From positions 1-64,000 of the forward strand of contig JAAWEK010000017.1 in the NCBI GenBank assembly GCA_022794265.1: a DNA stretch of 64,000 nt. The letters run 5' to 3'. Both the position numbers and the translations under genes were made by a program. The first letter of the stretch is position 1; every line of letters begins with the position of its first letter. The DNA comes from Lachnospiraceae bacterium. Its GTDB lineage: Bacteria; Bacillota; Clostridia; Lachnospirales; Lachnospiraceae. Below the pieces are notes generated by a model. It was not told the origin of the DNA, made no database searches, and worked only from the letters and a program-made list of their open reading frames with translations. Shown in pieces: positions 44,324 through 53,566 of the stretch.

Positions 44324-45781
44324 TCAGGCTTTTCTTACTTTCTTCAGTAAAAGCAGCAATAATTTATCTTTTAACAACAACAATGTTCCCAAATAAACAA
44401 TTCCTCCTGCTGCCACCTGAAGACACAACACAGCAAGATTGTTGTCTACCGGCAGAAAGGAAACTGCCACAGATACCGCAAACATCAAAATTCCTGCCAA
44501 AAGATAATTTTTTGAACACAGCAGGCTGTTTTTAATATCAATATCTTTCCGCACGCAATAAAAATGTACGAATAATACCACAAATTCCGCCACAACCGTG
44601 GCAATGACCGCACCGTCTGCATTTAATTCCGGTATCAGCAGTAAATTCAGCAGAAAATTCACAATAGCTCCCGATACCACAGACAGCGTATAATCCCGCT
44701 GTTTGTGAGTAGGAATCTGATACTGGGTACCCAGCACATTGCTCAGCCCGATAAATAATATGATAGGTGAAATATAGACCAGAATACTTTTGATAGGATC
44801 GTATCCCGTTCCATAGAATATGGGTACAAAACGTTCCGATACCGATATCAGCCCCAACATAAGCGGAAATGCTATCATATACGTATAACGGAAAGATTTA
44901 TCCATATATTCATTTATCTGTTTCATATCTTTCTGGGCATATATATGGGCCATCCGCGGCAGCATCACCACCCCCAGAGAAGTGATAACGGTAAGCAACA
45001 GCTTTACGATTTTCTGGGACTGCTCATAATACCCCACCTGACTCATATCCGTTGCAAGTTTTCCAAGCATGGTTTTATCTAAAACCGTATAAATCTGTGT
45101 GGCAATCTGAGGTACAAACAGTATAAACGCCGGCCTCAAATGCTGAAACAGTTTTAATTCCCGGAAGGGAACCCCGGATATATATCCAGGAAGATACAGC
45201 CAGAGAGACAGGTTTCCCAGTAAAAGCGATAAAGAATAACATAATACATATATATTCAACTGTGCTTCCGTCCGCACAAACAAAAAAATGGAAATCACAC
45301 AGACCAGTTTTACCAGCATATTACGGAACACAGTTTTCTTAAATTCCTCCATGCCCTGAAAAAACCAACTGATATCAAACATATTTGCCACAATATCTAT
45401 CATCTGTATGGCATACAGCATCCTGTATCCGGAATTGCTGACAAAGGTAAAATAAAAAACTGCCAAAGCTATCATTACCGTTATAAACCTGAGAAGATTG
45501 ATTTCCCAGAATATTACGCTCCTTTTATGCCTGCTGTCTTCTCCATATCCCTGAATGTATGCGGTTTCCCGTTCCCCATACATGGCAATTCCCACGGTTC
45601 CTATCAGAATGAAGTATGTAACTACCGACTGGGTATAGGCATATTGTCCCAGCGCCGTAGCTCCCAGAACTCTTGATACATATGGCGTAGTTATTAAGGG
45701 TGTTATCAATATCAGCACCTGATAAAACATATTATATAAATAATTCTTTGTTACACTTTTCGACATTCTATAATTCTCCAA
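44324..45781 (-). CDS. Wzx-type oligosaccharide flippase
   Basis: 485 residues, about 14 membrane helices of the MATE/PST (polysaccharide transporter) type. N-terminus NYLYNMFYQVLILITPLITT and a middle FQGMEEFKKTVFRNMLVKL match the family. It flips the lipid-linked repeat unit across the membrane. It overlaps the GT4 gene upstream by 14 bases. Confidence 0.88.
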   Translation of the reverse strand: MENYRMSKSVTKNYLYNMFYQVLILITPLITTPYVSRVLGATALGQYAYTQSVVTYFILIGTVGIAMYGERETAYIQGYGEDSRHKRSVIFWEINLLRFITVMIALAVFYFTFVSNSGYRMLYAIQMIDIVANMFDISWFFQGMEEFKKTVFRNMLVKLVCVISIFLFVRTEAQLNIYVLCYSLSLLLGNLSLWLYLPGYISGVPFRELKLFQHLRPAFILFVPQIATQIYTVLDKTMLGKLATDMSQVGYYEQSQKIVKLLLTVITSLGVVMLPRMAHIYAQKDMKQINEYMDKSFRYTYMIAFPLMLGLISVSERFVPIFYGTGYDPIKSILVYISPIILFIGLSNVLGTQYQIPTHKQRDYTLSVVSGAIVNFLLNLLLIPELNADGAVIATVVAEFVVLFVHFYCVRKDIDIKNSLLCSKNYLLAGILMFAVSVAVSFLPVDNNLAVLCLQVAAGGIVYLGTLLLLKDKLLLLLLKKVRKA

Positions 45782-47048
45782 GAAGATTCATATATTTTTC
45801 TGCAGATTCCTCCAGATTAAAATTCTCTTTGATAAACGTTCCTGCATGTTCGGAAAGGGCCTGGACATCCGTTCTGCCCTCCAGAATCTTATGAATGGCA
45901 TTGATATATTCTCCCGGTGACGTACAGTGAATATAATCCCTTCCGTCTTCGGCATCGATTCCCTCGATGCCGATATCATTGGTCAGCACCGGCATCCCGG
46001 CTGACATTGCCTCGATAATCTTAACCTTGATTCCGGCTCCCAGAACCAGAGGCGCCACCAGAATCATGGAAGTTTCAAAGTAATCCTCCACCTCAGGTAC
46101 AAATCCCGTTACAGTAATCTTTGAATTTTCTGCAGTTTCATTGTATTTCCCTGCTGCCAGTTTCAGCAAATCAGGAGGATTGCTGCCCACAATGACAAAT
46201 TCCACACCATCCTTTTTCAGTGCCGGCATCACATGTTCAATGAACCACATGGCGCTCAGATAATTTTCCGGCCGGGCCATCGCTCCGTAAAACATTATCC
46301 GTTTCTGCACCGGTTTGCGGACGATTCCGGAGTAATCGTCAAAATATGGTACAATGGGATGAATCTTGCCAGAAGAAATACCATCTTCAACCAGAAGTTT
46401 TTCATCTTTCTTATTATGAGGACAGACGATATCACAATACTTTAATGCATCCAGTTCTTCCCGTTTAATGTTTTTATAAAAACGGAAATATTTCTTACGC
46501 TGGCTGTCAGATTCTGCATATTCATATTTTCTTAAAAATCCCAGATAAGAGACGTCATGTTCGGAAGCAACAATCTTTGCTTTGGGAAATAAAGATTTAA
46601 TACGTCCTGCCAGAAATACCATCTGTGTCCACTCCAGCACAAAAATATCTGGTATATGCCCTTCGCTTTTAATTCTCTTTAATTCGGATATCACACAGTC
46701 TTCATAGTATTTCGGCAACATATTTCCCCGTTTGTCAAAAGGATTATATTTTGTAGTCAGATTCCCAATTCCTCTCTTAATCTTTTCCAGTTTATTCCCT
46801 CCGATAAAAAAAATGCGGCTACCGATTCCGTAGCGTTTTAAATCCAACTTCTCCCGGTCCCCTTCCACACCAAAAGAAATCAGATTCACTTTAAAGCCCT
46901 GGACCTCATTCATTTTCTTCAGATAAAAATTATGTGTTTTCCCCCCTGCATGTCCCACATTATCATACGGTACACAGAAGGAAATAACCATAATACTTTT
47001 CTTTTTATTTTTCTGATTCACCGTCTGGTCATTCCTTTCTTTAATCAC
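45768..47048 (-). CDS. Family 4 glycosyltransferase
   Basis: 426 residues. The C-terminal GT-B half has the donor-binding region VAPLVLGAGIKVKIIEAMSA and NDIGIEGIDAEDG; the N-terminal half begins after a basic lead near IMVISFCVPYD. The start GTG at 47048 abuts the stop of the gmhB-gmhA fusion (TAAGTG); an ATG near the conserved core would be about 17 residues later. It adds one sugar of the repeat unit; donor unknown, but GDP-heptose is an attractive idea because of its neighbours. Confidence 0.82.
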   Translation of the reverse strand: MIKERNDQTVNQKNKKKSIMVISFCVPYDNVGHAGGKTHNFYLKKMNEVQGFKVNLISFGVEGDREKLDLKRYGIGSRIFFIGGNKLEKIKRGIGNLTTKYNPFDKRGNMLPKYYEDCVISELKRIKSEGHIPDIFVLEWTQMVFLAGRIKSLFPKAKIVASEHDVSYLGFLRKYEYAESDSQRKKYFRFYKNIKREELDALKYCDIVCPHNKKDEKLLVEDGISSGKIHPIVPYFDDYSGIVRKPVQKRIMFYGAMARPENYLSAMWFIEHVMPALKKDGVEFVIVGSNPPDLLKLAAGKYNETAENSKITVTGFVPEVEDYFETSMILVAPLVLGAGIKVKIIEAMSAGMPVLTNDIGIEGIDAEDGRDYIHCTSPGEYINAIHKILEGRTDVQALSEHAGTFIKENFNLEESAEKYMNLLGEL

Positions 47049-48320
47049 TTACTTTTGAAAAAACGTCTCTTCCAGCATCCGGCAGAGCCCATGATATACT
47101 GGTAAATGCAGTTCCTGTATCTTAAAAGTTTCCTCCTCTGGCACACGAATGACCACATCCCCATATTCAGCCAGTTTTCCACCATCTTTACCGGTCAGTG
47201 CGATTACTTTCATACCCTTTGCTTTGGCTGTTACAGCCGCCAGCAGAACATTTTTCGAATTTCCGGAAGTGGAAATTCCCAAAAAAACGTCCTCTGACTT
47301 ACCGTACCCGTTTACCATTTGGGCATAGATAAATTGTCCATCCACGTCATTCAGATATGCCGTTGCAATGGCCTCCTGTGCCGACAATGCAATGGCAGGA
47401 AGGGAACCCTGCAGTTTTTCCGCCAATTCCTTTCCGTATTCCTTATCTATTTTGCAAAGTTTATCACATAATTCCTTTTCCGGCTTTCTCTTTTTGACAA
47501 ATCCTTTCATCAGTTCGCCCACAATATGCTCTGCGTCGGCGGCGCTTCCGCCATTTCCAGCAATCAGCAGCTTTCCGCCGTTCTGGTACATGTCCCGCAG
47601 CATACAGTACGACTGATAAATGTCCTCTCTGCAGGAATCAAGGGCCGGATACCGCTCTTCCAGTTCATCCAGTATCCTGCCGGCATTGATTTTATATTTA
47701 CCGGCATCCGGATTTCCGGTATCCGTCACGGCTTTTGTATCGGATTCTTCCCGATCCCGTTCCAGAATATATTCAACCGCCGACAAGAGATTGGCCGTAT
47801 AATAATCATATTTTACCCCCCCCTCGTCCCGCAGCTTCTTTCCGTAACCGGTAGACACCAGAATGGTCCGGACGCCAAAATTATTTCCCGCCTGAATATC
47901 CGCAATATTGTCTCCAATCATATAGGAATGTCCTATATCTACATTAAAATCCCGGGCCGCCTTTTCAAATAAACCGGTATTGGGTTTTCTGCAGTTGCAG
48001 ATTCTCTTATAAAATCCGATTCCAGCTACCGGATGATGGGGACAAAAATAAAAACCATCGATATGGGCGCCAATCTGCTCCAATTTCTGATTAATGTATT
48101 TATGAAGCTTATTCACTTCTTTTTCACTGTAAAATCCTCTTGCCACACCTGCCTGATTGGTTATGACAATCACCTTATATCCGTGATCATTTAAGAGTTT
48201 GATAGCCCGGTCCGAACCTTTGATAAATTCAAAATCCTCAGTCTTAAACAGGTAATTTTTTTCAATATTAATAGTACCGTCCCTGTCCAAAAATACGGTT
48301 TTGTTCCCAGTTCCACCCAT
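47049..48320 (-). CDS. gmhB-gmhA: Fused heptose-bisphosphate phosphatase (GmhB) and sedoheptulose-7-phosphate isomerase (GmhA)
   Basis: 423 residues with two enzymes. Residues about 1-180 are HAD phosphatase GmhB: LDRDGTI (nucleophile and acid Asp), VITNQAGVARGFY, zinc ligands Cys93, His95, Cys108 and Cys110, and MIGDNIADIQAG. After a linker, about 225-423 are the SIS-domain isomerase GmhA: LLIAGNGGSAADAEHIVGEL, GISTSGNSKNVLLA, and the C-terminal QELHLPVYHGLC with the metal/catalytic His and Glu. They perform steps 1 and 3 of nucleotide-heptose synthesis. Next gene hddA supplies step 2. Fusion is known in some Gram-positives but not usual. Confidence 0.88.
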   Translation of the reverse strand: MGGTGNKTVFLDRDGTINIEKNYLFKTEDFEFIKGSDRAIKLLNDHGYKVIVITNQAGVARGFYSEKEVNKLHKYINQKLEQIGAHIDGFYFCPHHPVAGIGFYKRICNCRKPNTGLFEKAARDFNVDIGHSYMIGDNIADIQAGNNFGVRTILVSTGYGKKLRDEGGVKYDYYTANLLSAVEYILERDREESDTKAVTDTGNPDAGKYKINAGRILDELEERYPALDSCREDIYQSYCMLRDMYQNGGKLLIAGNGGSAADAEHIVGELMKGFVKKRKPEKELCDKLCKIDKEYGKELAEKLQGSLPAIALSAQEAIATAYLNDVDGQFIYAQMVNGYGKSEDVFLGISTSGNSKNVLLAAVTAKAKGMKVIALTGKDGGKLAEYGDVVIRVPEEETFKIQELHLPVYHGLCRMLEETFFQK

Positions 48321-48354
48321 AATATATTCCTTTCTGCCGCAACGGCTTTCGTAT

Positions 48355-49431
48355 CTAAACGTTAAAAGTATACACTCCGTCCGGAATCGTTACGGAAACC
48401 TTATCGTAATTCCATCTTGAGTCATCGGTTTTCCATGCAGATGAACCCCGCAGTTCAAAATTCCAGTCTGCCAGCTGTCCGCCTGCTTCTTCCATCTTAG
48501 CCGCCACCTTATGTTTTATATTATACGGACAATACATTAACAAATAACCTCCCCCGCCTGCACCCAGCAGTTTACCGCCTAACGCCCCTGCCCGGATGGC
48601 CGTATCATATAATTCGTCAATCTGGGGATTGGTTATCCTGCTGCTCATCTTTTTCTTACTCTGCCATCCATAGTCCAGTAATCTGCCGAAACTGTGGAGA
48701 TTGCCTTTCAGTAATTCATCCTTCATGGCGTATGCCAACGCTTTTACATTGGACATGGCTTCTATGGCATCTGTATTTTTATTCTCATAATTACTGACCT
48801 GATCTTTGATAATATTAGCCGAAACATGAATATTTCCCGTATAACATAATAACAGATTATATTCCAGTTCCTGAATGATTTCTTTTCTGATGCGCAGCGG
48901 ATTTACCACCACATTATTCTTGCCGTGAAACTCTATAAAATTAAATCCGCCGAAGGTAGCCGCATACTGGTCCTGAAACCCTCCGGCGATACCAAGCTCT
49001 TCCCGTTCCACTTCATAAGCCAGATTTGCCAGCGCATAACCGTCCGGCTCCTCGCCTTTCCATTTCGCCATAGCCCGCAGCATCGCCACCATAACCGTAG
49101 AAGAAGTTCCGAGTCCGGACCCCGGAGGGGCATCGCACTGCAGATAAACTTCACAGCCCTGCCGGATATTCATTCTCTTTAGCGCTGCTTTTACCAGATC
49201 CAGGCTTCCGTCATATACATAATTTTCTTTTGCATGATATTTCACTGTCATATCAAAGTCCATGGAATGAACAATGATTTCATCATTGTCTCTGGGTACA
49301 ATGGAACAATATGCATACTTATTAATGGTACTTCCCAAGATTGCTCCACCTTTATCCACACAAAACGGAGCCACATCGGTTCCGCCTCCTCCGAAACTGA
49401 TTCGAAGGGGCGCACGTCCTCTGATTATCAT
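48355..49431 (-). CDS. hddA: D-glycero-alpha-D-manno-heptose 7-phosphate kinase (HddA)
   Basis: 358 residues of the GHMP kinase family. The N-terminus IIRGRAPLRISFGGGGTDV is typical of heptose/fucose kinases, the ATP loop is APPGSGLGTSSTVMVAML and the C-terminal motif is GGKLLGAGGGGYLLMY. Placed between a GmhB-GmhA fusion and an HddC-type fusion, it most likely phosphorylates heptose 7-phosphate at C1. An L-fucose or mannose kinase role is the main alternative on sequence alone. Confidence 0.85.
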   Translation of the reverse strand: MIIRGRAPLRISFGGGGTDVAPFCVDKGGAILGSTINKYAYCSIVPRDNDEIIVHSMDFDMTVKYHAKENYVYDGSLDLVKAALKRMNIRQGCEVYLQCDAPPGSGLGTSSTVMVAMLRAMAKWKGEEPDGYALANLAYEVEREELGIAGGFQDQYAATFGGFNFIEFHGKNNVVVNPLRIRKEIIQELEYNLLLCYTGNIHVSANIIKDQVSNYENKNTDAIEAMSNVKALAYAMKDELLKGNLHSFGRLLDYGWQSKKKMSSRITNPQIDELYDTAIRAGALGGKLLGAGGGGYLLMYCPYNIKHKVAAKMEEAGGQLADWNFELRGSSAWKTDDSRWNYDKVSVTIPDGVYTFNV

Positions 49432-49447
49432 ATCTGCCTCTTTTCTC

Positions 49448-51595
49448 TTACTCGGAATCTATAAGATTTTGAATATCCTGTTGAAATTTAAAATAATCCT
49501 CCGGAATACCTATATCAATAAAGTATCCTTCATTCACAATTCCGCTGATAAAGCAGTCCTGTTTCAGAAGTTCAGGAATCACCTCATTTTCCAGAGAAAC
49601 TTTTCCATCCGGAATATAATCCAATATTTGTGGCGTCATATAGTAAATACCGCCATTAATGGTTCCTGCTGTTTTTTCCGGTTCCTGTTTCAAATTCCCC
49701 TGTTTCTTTTTCCCCTTTTTTTTCGAATGGTGTTTTAACTCCTGTTTTGGTCTGTTTTCCATCTTTTCATTAAAAGCCGTCAGTCTCTCGCCGTCCAAAA
49801 CTGCCCTTCCGTAGCGGGAAACATCCTCTACCCTGCGCAAAACCAGCGTCATAATGCTGTTATTTTTTTCATTCAGCTCTTCCAGGCTTCTATAATTAAT
49901 CTTATAATAAGTATCCCCGTTCAGGACATAAAAGCCCCTTCCATTTATTAACTCAGAAGCATTCTTTATAGCCCCCGCCGTTCCAAGCTGTCCGTCTTCA
50001 TAAGAATACCGGATATTCATCTGAAACCGGGAGCCGTCGCCGAAATAGTCTTCCACCATAGAACCCTTATATCCCACGGCAAATATTATATCCGTAATCC
50101 CATTTTTCTTTAATTCCTCCAGCACATATTCCAAAAACGGTTTTTCATTGACCAAAGCCATAGGCTTTGGCCTGTCGTTGACCACACTTTTCAGTCTGGT
50201 TCCAAGACCGCCTGCCAGAATCAGCGCCGGTATTTTTTTCTCCCGCCGTTCTTCCTTTTTACAATTTCTTTCCTTCAGATTTCTCTCCGATTCTTCTTTA
50301 TACATATACATAACAGCGGAGGAATTATATTGCAATGCCATGACCGCGAATACATATACCAGTATTTCAAAATCCTGAACAAAAGGAAGGGAAAGAAACC
50401 CGGTCATTACAATCAGTATCACCGCACTGATAAACAGCCGGCGGGAATTTCTTCTGCTGCGGAATTCCCGTATATTATCATACAGTACCTTCACATAGCT
50501 TCCGAAATAAACCATACTTCCCATAATTCCCACTTCATACGTCATTAGAAAATATGCCGATTCCGTCAGATTCGGCTTCTTCATAAACACTAATGCTCTG
50601 GGACCATTTTCACCCATTCCCATTCCCAGCGGATGCTTAAATATATTTTCAAAAGAAACCAGCAGTGAATCAATGTGTCCATTGACGGAACTGTCATTTC
50701 CGTTTATGGTACTTACTACCAGATGAATGATTGCCATGAATATATCAAAAGAAAGAAAAATACCATCCAGAATAATAAATGCCAGAAGAATTGCTCCTGC
50801 CACCTTTAGCACAAACAAAACTTTCTTTCTGGTCCACTGAATCATATTGAAACTGTAAATCATTAATCCTGCACAGACAGCAATCCATGCGGTTCTGGAA
50901 AAAGTAACCAGTAATGCCGCAGCCATAAGCGCAACAGTCACGGAAACAAATACCCGGTTTATTTTTAATTTTTTATACATAAACAGTGTAACCAATAAAA
51001 CTATGGCCAGATACAAACCGCAGGTGTTCGGTGCAGCAAAAGTACTGACCAGTCTTTGGAAATTCCCAAGTCTGGCAATATAAAATTCATCATTCAGCCT
51101 CAGCGGTCCCCACTTTGTAGTTGTGGGATAGCCCAGCTTCATAAGGAACCCATCGCCTAAAAACTGACATTGAATCAGTCCCCACAGACTTAATACGGCA
51201 GTATTTGCCATTATCAGTTTCAGCAGCCTGCGGAAATAGCTTTCGGAAAATTCCATACAGCGTATTACCGGAACCAGTAGCAAAGGCATAAAATAGATTC
51301 TTCCGATGTATGCCGCCTGATATATATTGTTACTGGTACATATGTATATGAACTCTATAATCATATAAACAATTAGAACCAGTTCAAATACATTCGGTCT
51401 ATACAAACATTTTGTCTGCCGGTAATCCTGAAAGATTTTTATCAGAAATAGTATAAACAATATGCCGATTATGGCTTCTTTCCAGAACCGTATTCCCGGA
51501 ACGGTATCGCCTATCACATATGTAAACATCGTATGATACGGCAATAACAACAATAATACTGCAAGAAGCCATTTCTGCCATTTTAATACTTTCAA
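49448..51595 (-). CDS. O-antigen ligase/polymerase-like membrane protein fused to a heptose-1-phosphate nucleotidyltransferase (HddC)
   Basis: 715 residues, one continuous frame. Residues about 1-430 are a membrane protein with about 10-12 helices and the Wzy/WaaL-type pattern, including a long extracytoplasmic loop after SFDIFMAIIHL. Residues about 454-715 are a nucleotidyltransferase: ALILAGGLGTRLKSVVNDRP and VLNGDTYYKIN (metal-binding), ending GYFIDIGIPEDYFKF. A Lys-rich insertion (about 614-644) interrupts the enzyme. No ribosome site was seen before an internal Met, so a true fusion is likely. The enzyme would make GDP-heptose (inferred from the hddA neighbour); the membrane part would polymerise or ligate the glycan. 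Confidence 0.78.
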   Translation of the reverse strand: MKVLKWQKWLLAVLLLLLPYHTMFTYVIGDTVPGIRFWKEAIIGILFILFLIKIFQDYRQTKCLYRPNVFELVLIVYMIIEFIYICTSNNIYQAAYIGRIYFMPLLLVPVIRCMEFSESYFRRLLKLIMANTAVLSLWGLIQCQFLGDGFLMKLGYPTTTKWGPLRLNDEFYIARLGNFQRLVSTFAAPNTCGLYLAIVLLVTLFMYKKLKINRVFVSVTVALMAAALLVTFSRTAWIAVCAGLMIYSFNMIQWTRKKVLFVLKVAGAILLAFIILDGIFLSFDIFMAIIHLVVSTINGNDSSVNGHIDSLLVSFENIFKHPLGMGMGENGPRALVFMKKPNLTESAYFLMTYEVGIMGSMVYFGSYVKVLYDNIREFRSRRNSRRLFISAVILIVMTGFLSLPFVQDFEILVYVFAVMALQYNSSAVMYMYKEESERNLKERNCKKEERREKKIPALILAGGLGTRLKSVVNDRPKPMALVNEKPFLEYVLEELKKNGITDIIFAVGYKGSMVEDYFGDGSRFQMNIRYSYEDGQLGTAGAIKNASELINGRGFYVLNGDTYYKINYRSLEELNEKNNSIMTLVLRRVEDVSRYGRAVLDGERLTAFNEKMENRPKQELKHHSKKKGKKKQGNLKQEPEKTAGTINGGIYYMTPQILDYIPDGKVSLENEVIPELLKQDCFISGIVNEGYFIDIGIPEDYFKFQQDIQNLIDSE

Positions 51596-51598
51596 CTG

Positions 51599-52486
51599 TT
51601 ACACCTCTTCCTTCCGAATCAGACAACCTCTCCAAACTAACCTGTACAGTACATTAATGGCCAGTATATCCAGATTCATCAGTGATTCCTTCATAAACAG
51701 CCATTTTCTGCTTCTGTCCACTCTCTTATAATAAATTCTTCTCTTAATCAGACGTAAATCCTTGGCGGAAAATTCCGGATCATTTCTCAACAAATGTAAC
51801 ATTTCTCTGGTTGAAAGAAACATCTTATCATCATTCAGAGAATAATTTACTCCGGTATATCTGTGAATATAAACCATTTCCCGGCAGCTCACCATAACTG
51901 CTCCCGCATTAAACATCAGAAGCCATAAAAAATAATCGTCCGTTCCATTATTTTTCAGCGGATGATTCAGCCAGTATTCCGGTATGGAAGATTTTTTGAT
52001 AAGACATTGTCCCGGCGAGACGATAAAATCCCGAATCCATTTATATACAAAGGGTTTGGTTGCAAAATCCTGTGAAAAATTATTGGCAAAAATATCTTCG
52101 GTCACTTTCTTTTTTTCAAAGGTTCCGTTTCCCAGTGCAATGTCAGCCCTGCCGATGGCCTTTGCCAAAGCCCGGAGTGACGGACCTGTTAACAGGTCAT
52201 CCTGATCCAGAAACAGTATATAGTCCCCTGTGGATTCCCAATATCCGTTAATCCTGGATTTATGAATTCCGAAGTTCCGGCTGTTTTCTATTACTTTTAA
52301 CTGAAATCCCCGTATCAGAGAACCGTCATATTCCGGTACCTCCCATGGACTGTCATTGACCAGTACCACTTCTACGGAATTTCCCCTGTTATTTATAAAT
52401 TCTTCTGCTGCAACGCTTATATTCTTCAAATATCCGTTTAAATACTGATTTCCTTCATATATCGGTGTAATAATTGATATTTTCAT
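51599..52486 (-). CDS. Family 2 glycosyltransferase
   Basis: 295 residues. GT2 fold with IITPIYEGNQYL, the nucleotide-binding VVLVNDSPWE and the metal-binding DQDD in YILFLDQDDLL. Adjacent to the fusion gene (3-base gap). It adds one sugar of the repeat unit; the donor cannot be read from sequence. Confidence 0.85.
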   Translation of the reverse strand: MKISIITPIYEGNQYLNGYLKNISVAAEEFINNRGNSVEVVLVNDSPWEVPEYDGSLIRGFQLKVIENSRNFGIHKSRINGYWESTGDYILFLDQDDLLTGPSLRALAKAIGRADIALGNGTFEKKKVTEDIFANNFSQDFATKPFVYKWIRDFIVSPGQCLIKKSSIPEYWLNHPLKNNGTDDYFLWLLMFNAGAVMVSCREMVYIHRYTGVNYSLNDDKMFLSTREMLHLLRNDPEFSAKDLRLIKRRIYYKRVDRSRKWLFMKESLMNLDILAINVLYRLVWRGCLIRKEEV

Positions 52487-52512
52487 ATGAGAATCTCCAT
52501 TCTGAAGTGTAT

Positions 52513-53541
52513 TTAACCATACAGCCTGTATAATAAGAACTTAACTTTAACAATACACATAACTCCAAAATAAAAATTATGTTTCGCACATATCAATGCC
52601 ATTTTTCTGGTCAGTGGAATGGTTAATTTCCCGGCTTCTGCAATCGCTTCCGAATACGGAGCCGTTCCTGAAATAGTTTTCAGTTCCTGAATTCTGTCCT
52701 TATAACCATGTTTGTTCTTTGGACTGAATACATAATGCATACACAGCATAAGATACGAAATGGCAGTAAAATCCAAAAATGCAGATTTTAATTCCCTTTT
52801 CATTTCTGGGTTCATTACTTCCCTGATATCATCTTTAATAGCACTGAGAGTCTGATTATATCTGATTACAAAATCTTCATTATAACCCCTGACTGCGGAA
52901 TCTGGTACAAACCTGTAGTGATAAAAAGCTCTGTCAATATATACCGCATACCGGATATCCATATATAAACGAAAATTCAGTTCCGTATCTTCGCCGTTGG
53001 TCAGTTCTTCTCTGTACCGTCTGCCTTCAAACAGCTCCCTTTTATATAGTTTCATAGTGGTATATCCCATTATCCTCATGTCAAAGATGGGAAATCCCTG
53101 GGTTCTGCCAATGGAATACACTAATCCGTCTCCATGAAATATTCTGATATCTTCACGTTTTTTTTCATATTCCCTGCAAAACCGCCAGCCCACCATATCA
53201 GCTTTTTTCCGGACTGCTATCCGGTATGCCGTCTCCAGACAGTCCGTATCCATCCAGTCATCGGAGTCCATAAAACAGATATATTCTCCCTCTGCAGCAT
53301 CCAGTCCCATATTTCTTGCAGAAGATACGCCGCCATTCTCCTTATGGAACGCCCTGATTCTGTCATCCGATGCAACTGTCGCTTCTACGGCTTCAAAGGT
53401 CTCTTTTCCGGAACCGTCATCTACGATTATTATTTCTATATTTTTCAAAGTCTGTTCCGTTATACTTGAGATACATTTTTTTAAATATCGTTCCCTGGTA
53501 TTGAAAACTGGCACGATAACCGTTACCTTTGGTCTGCTCAT
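52513..53541 (-). CDS. Family 2 glycosyltransferase
   Basis: 342 residues from the ATG at 53541, chosen because GGAGG lies 6 bases upstream and the GT2 core starts just after (PKVTVIVPVFNTRERYL). Motifs: IIIVDDGSG, the DSDD metal site in YICFMDSDDWMD and NGEDTELNFRLY. A longer reading to 53601 would overlap the neighbouring gene. It is a sugar transferase of the repeat-unit assembly. Confidence 0.85.
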   Translation of the reverse strand: MSRPKVTVIVPVFNTRERYLKKCISSITEQTLKNIEIIIVDDGSGKETFEAVEATVASDDRIRAFHKENGGVSSARNMGLDAAEGEYICFMDSDDWMDTDCLETAYRIAVRKKADMVGWRFCREYEKKREDIRIFHGDGLVYSIGRTQGFPIFDMRIMGYTTMKLYKRELFEGRRYREELTNGEDTELNFRLYMDIRYAVYIDRAFYHYRFVPDSAVRGYNEDFVIRYNQTLSAIKDDIREVMNPEMKRELKSAFLDFTAISYLMLCMHYVFSPKNKHGYKDRIQELKTISGTAPYSEAIAEAGKLTIPLTRKMALICAKHNFYFGVMCIVKVKFLLYRLYG

Positions 53542-53566
53542 ACGCATCCTCCATGCCGAAATCCGG

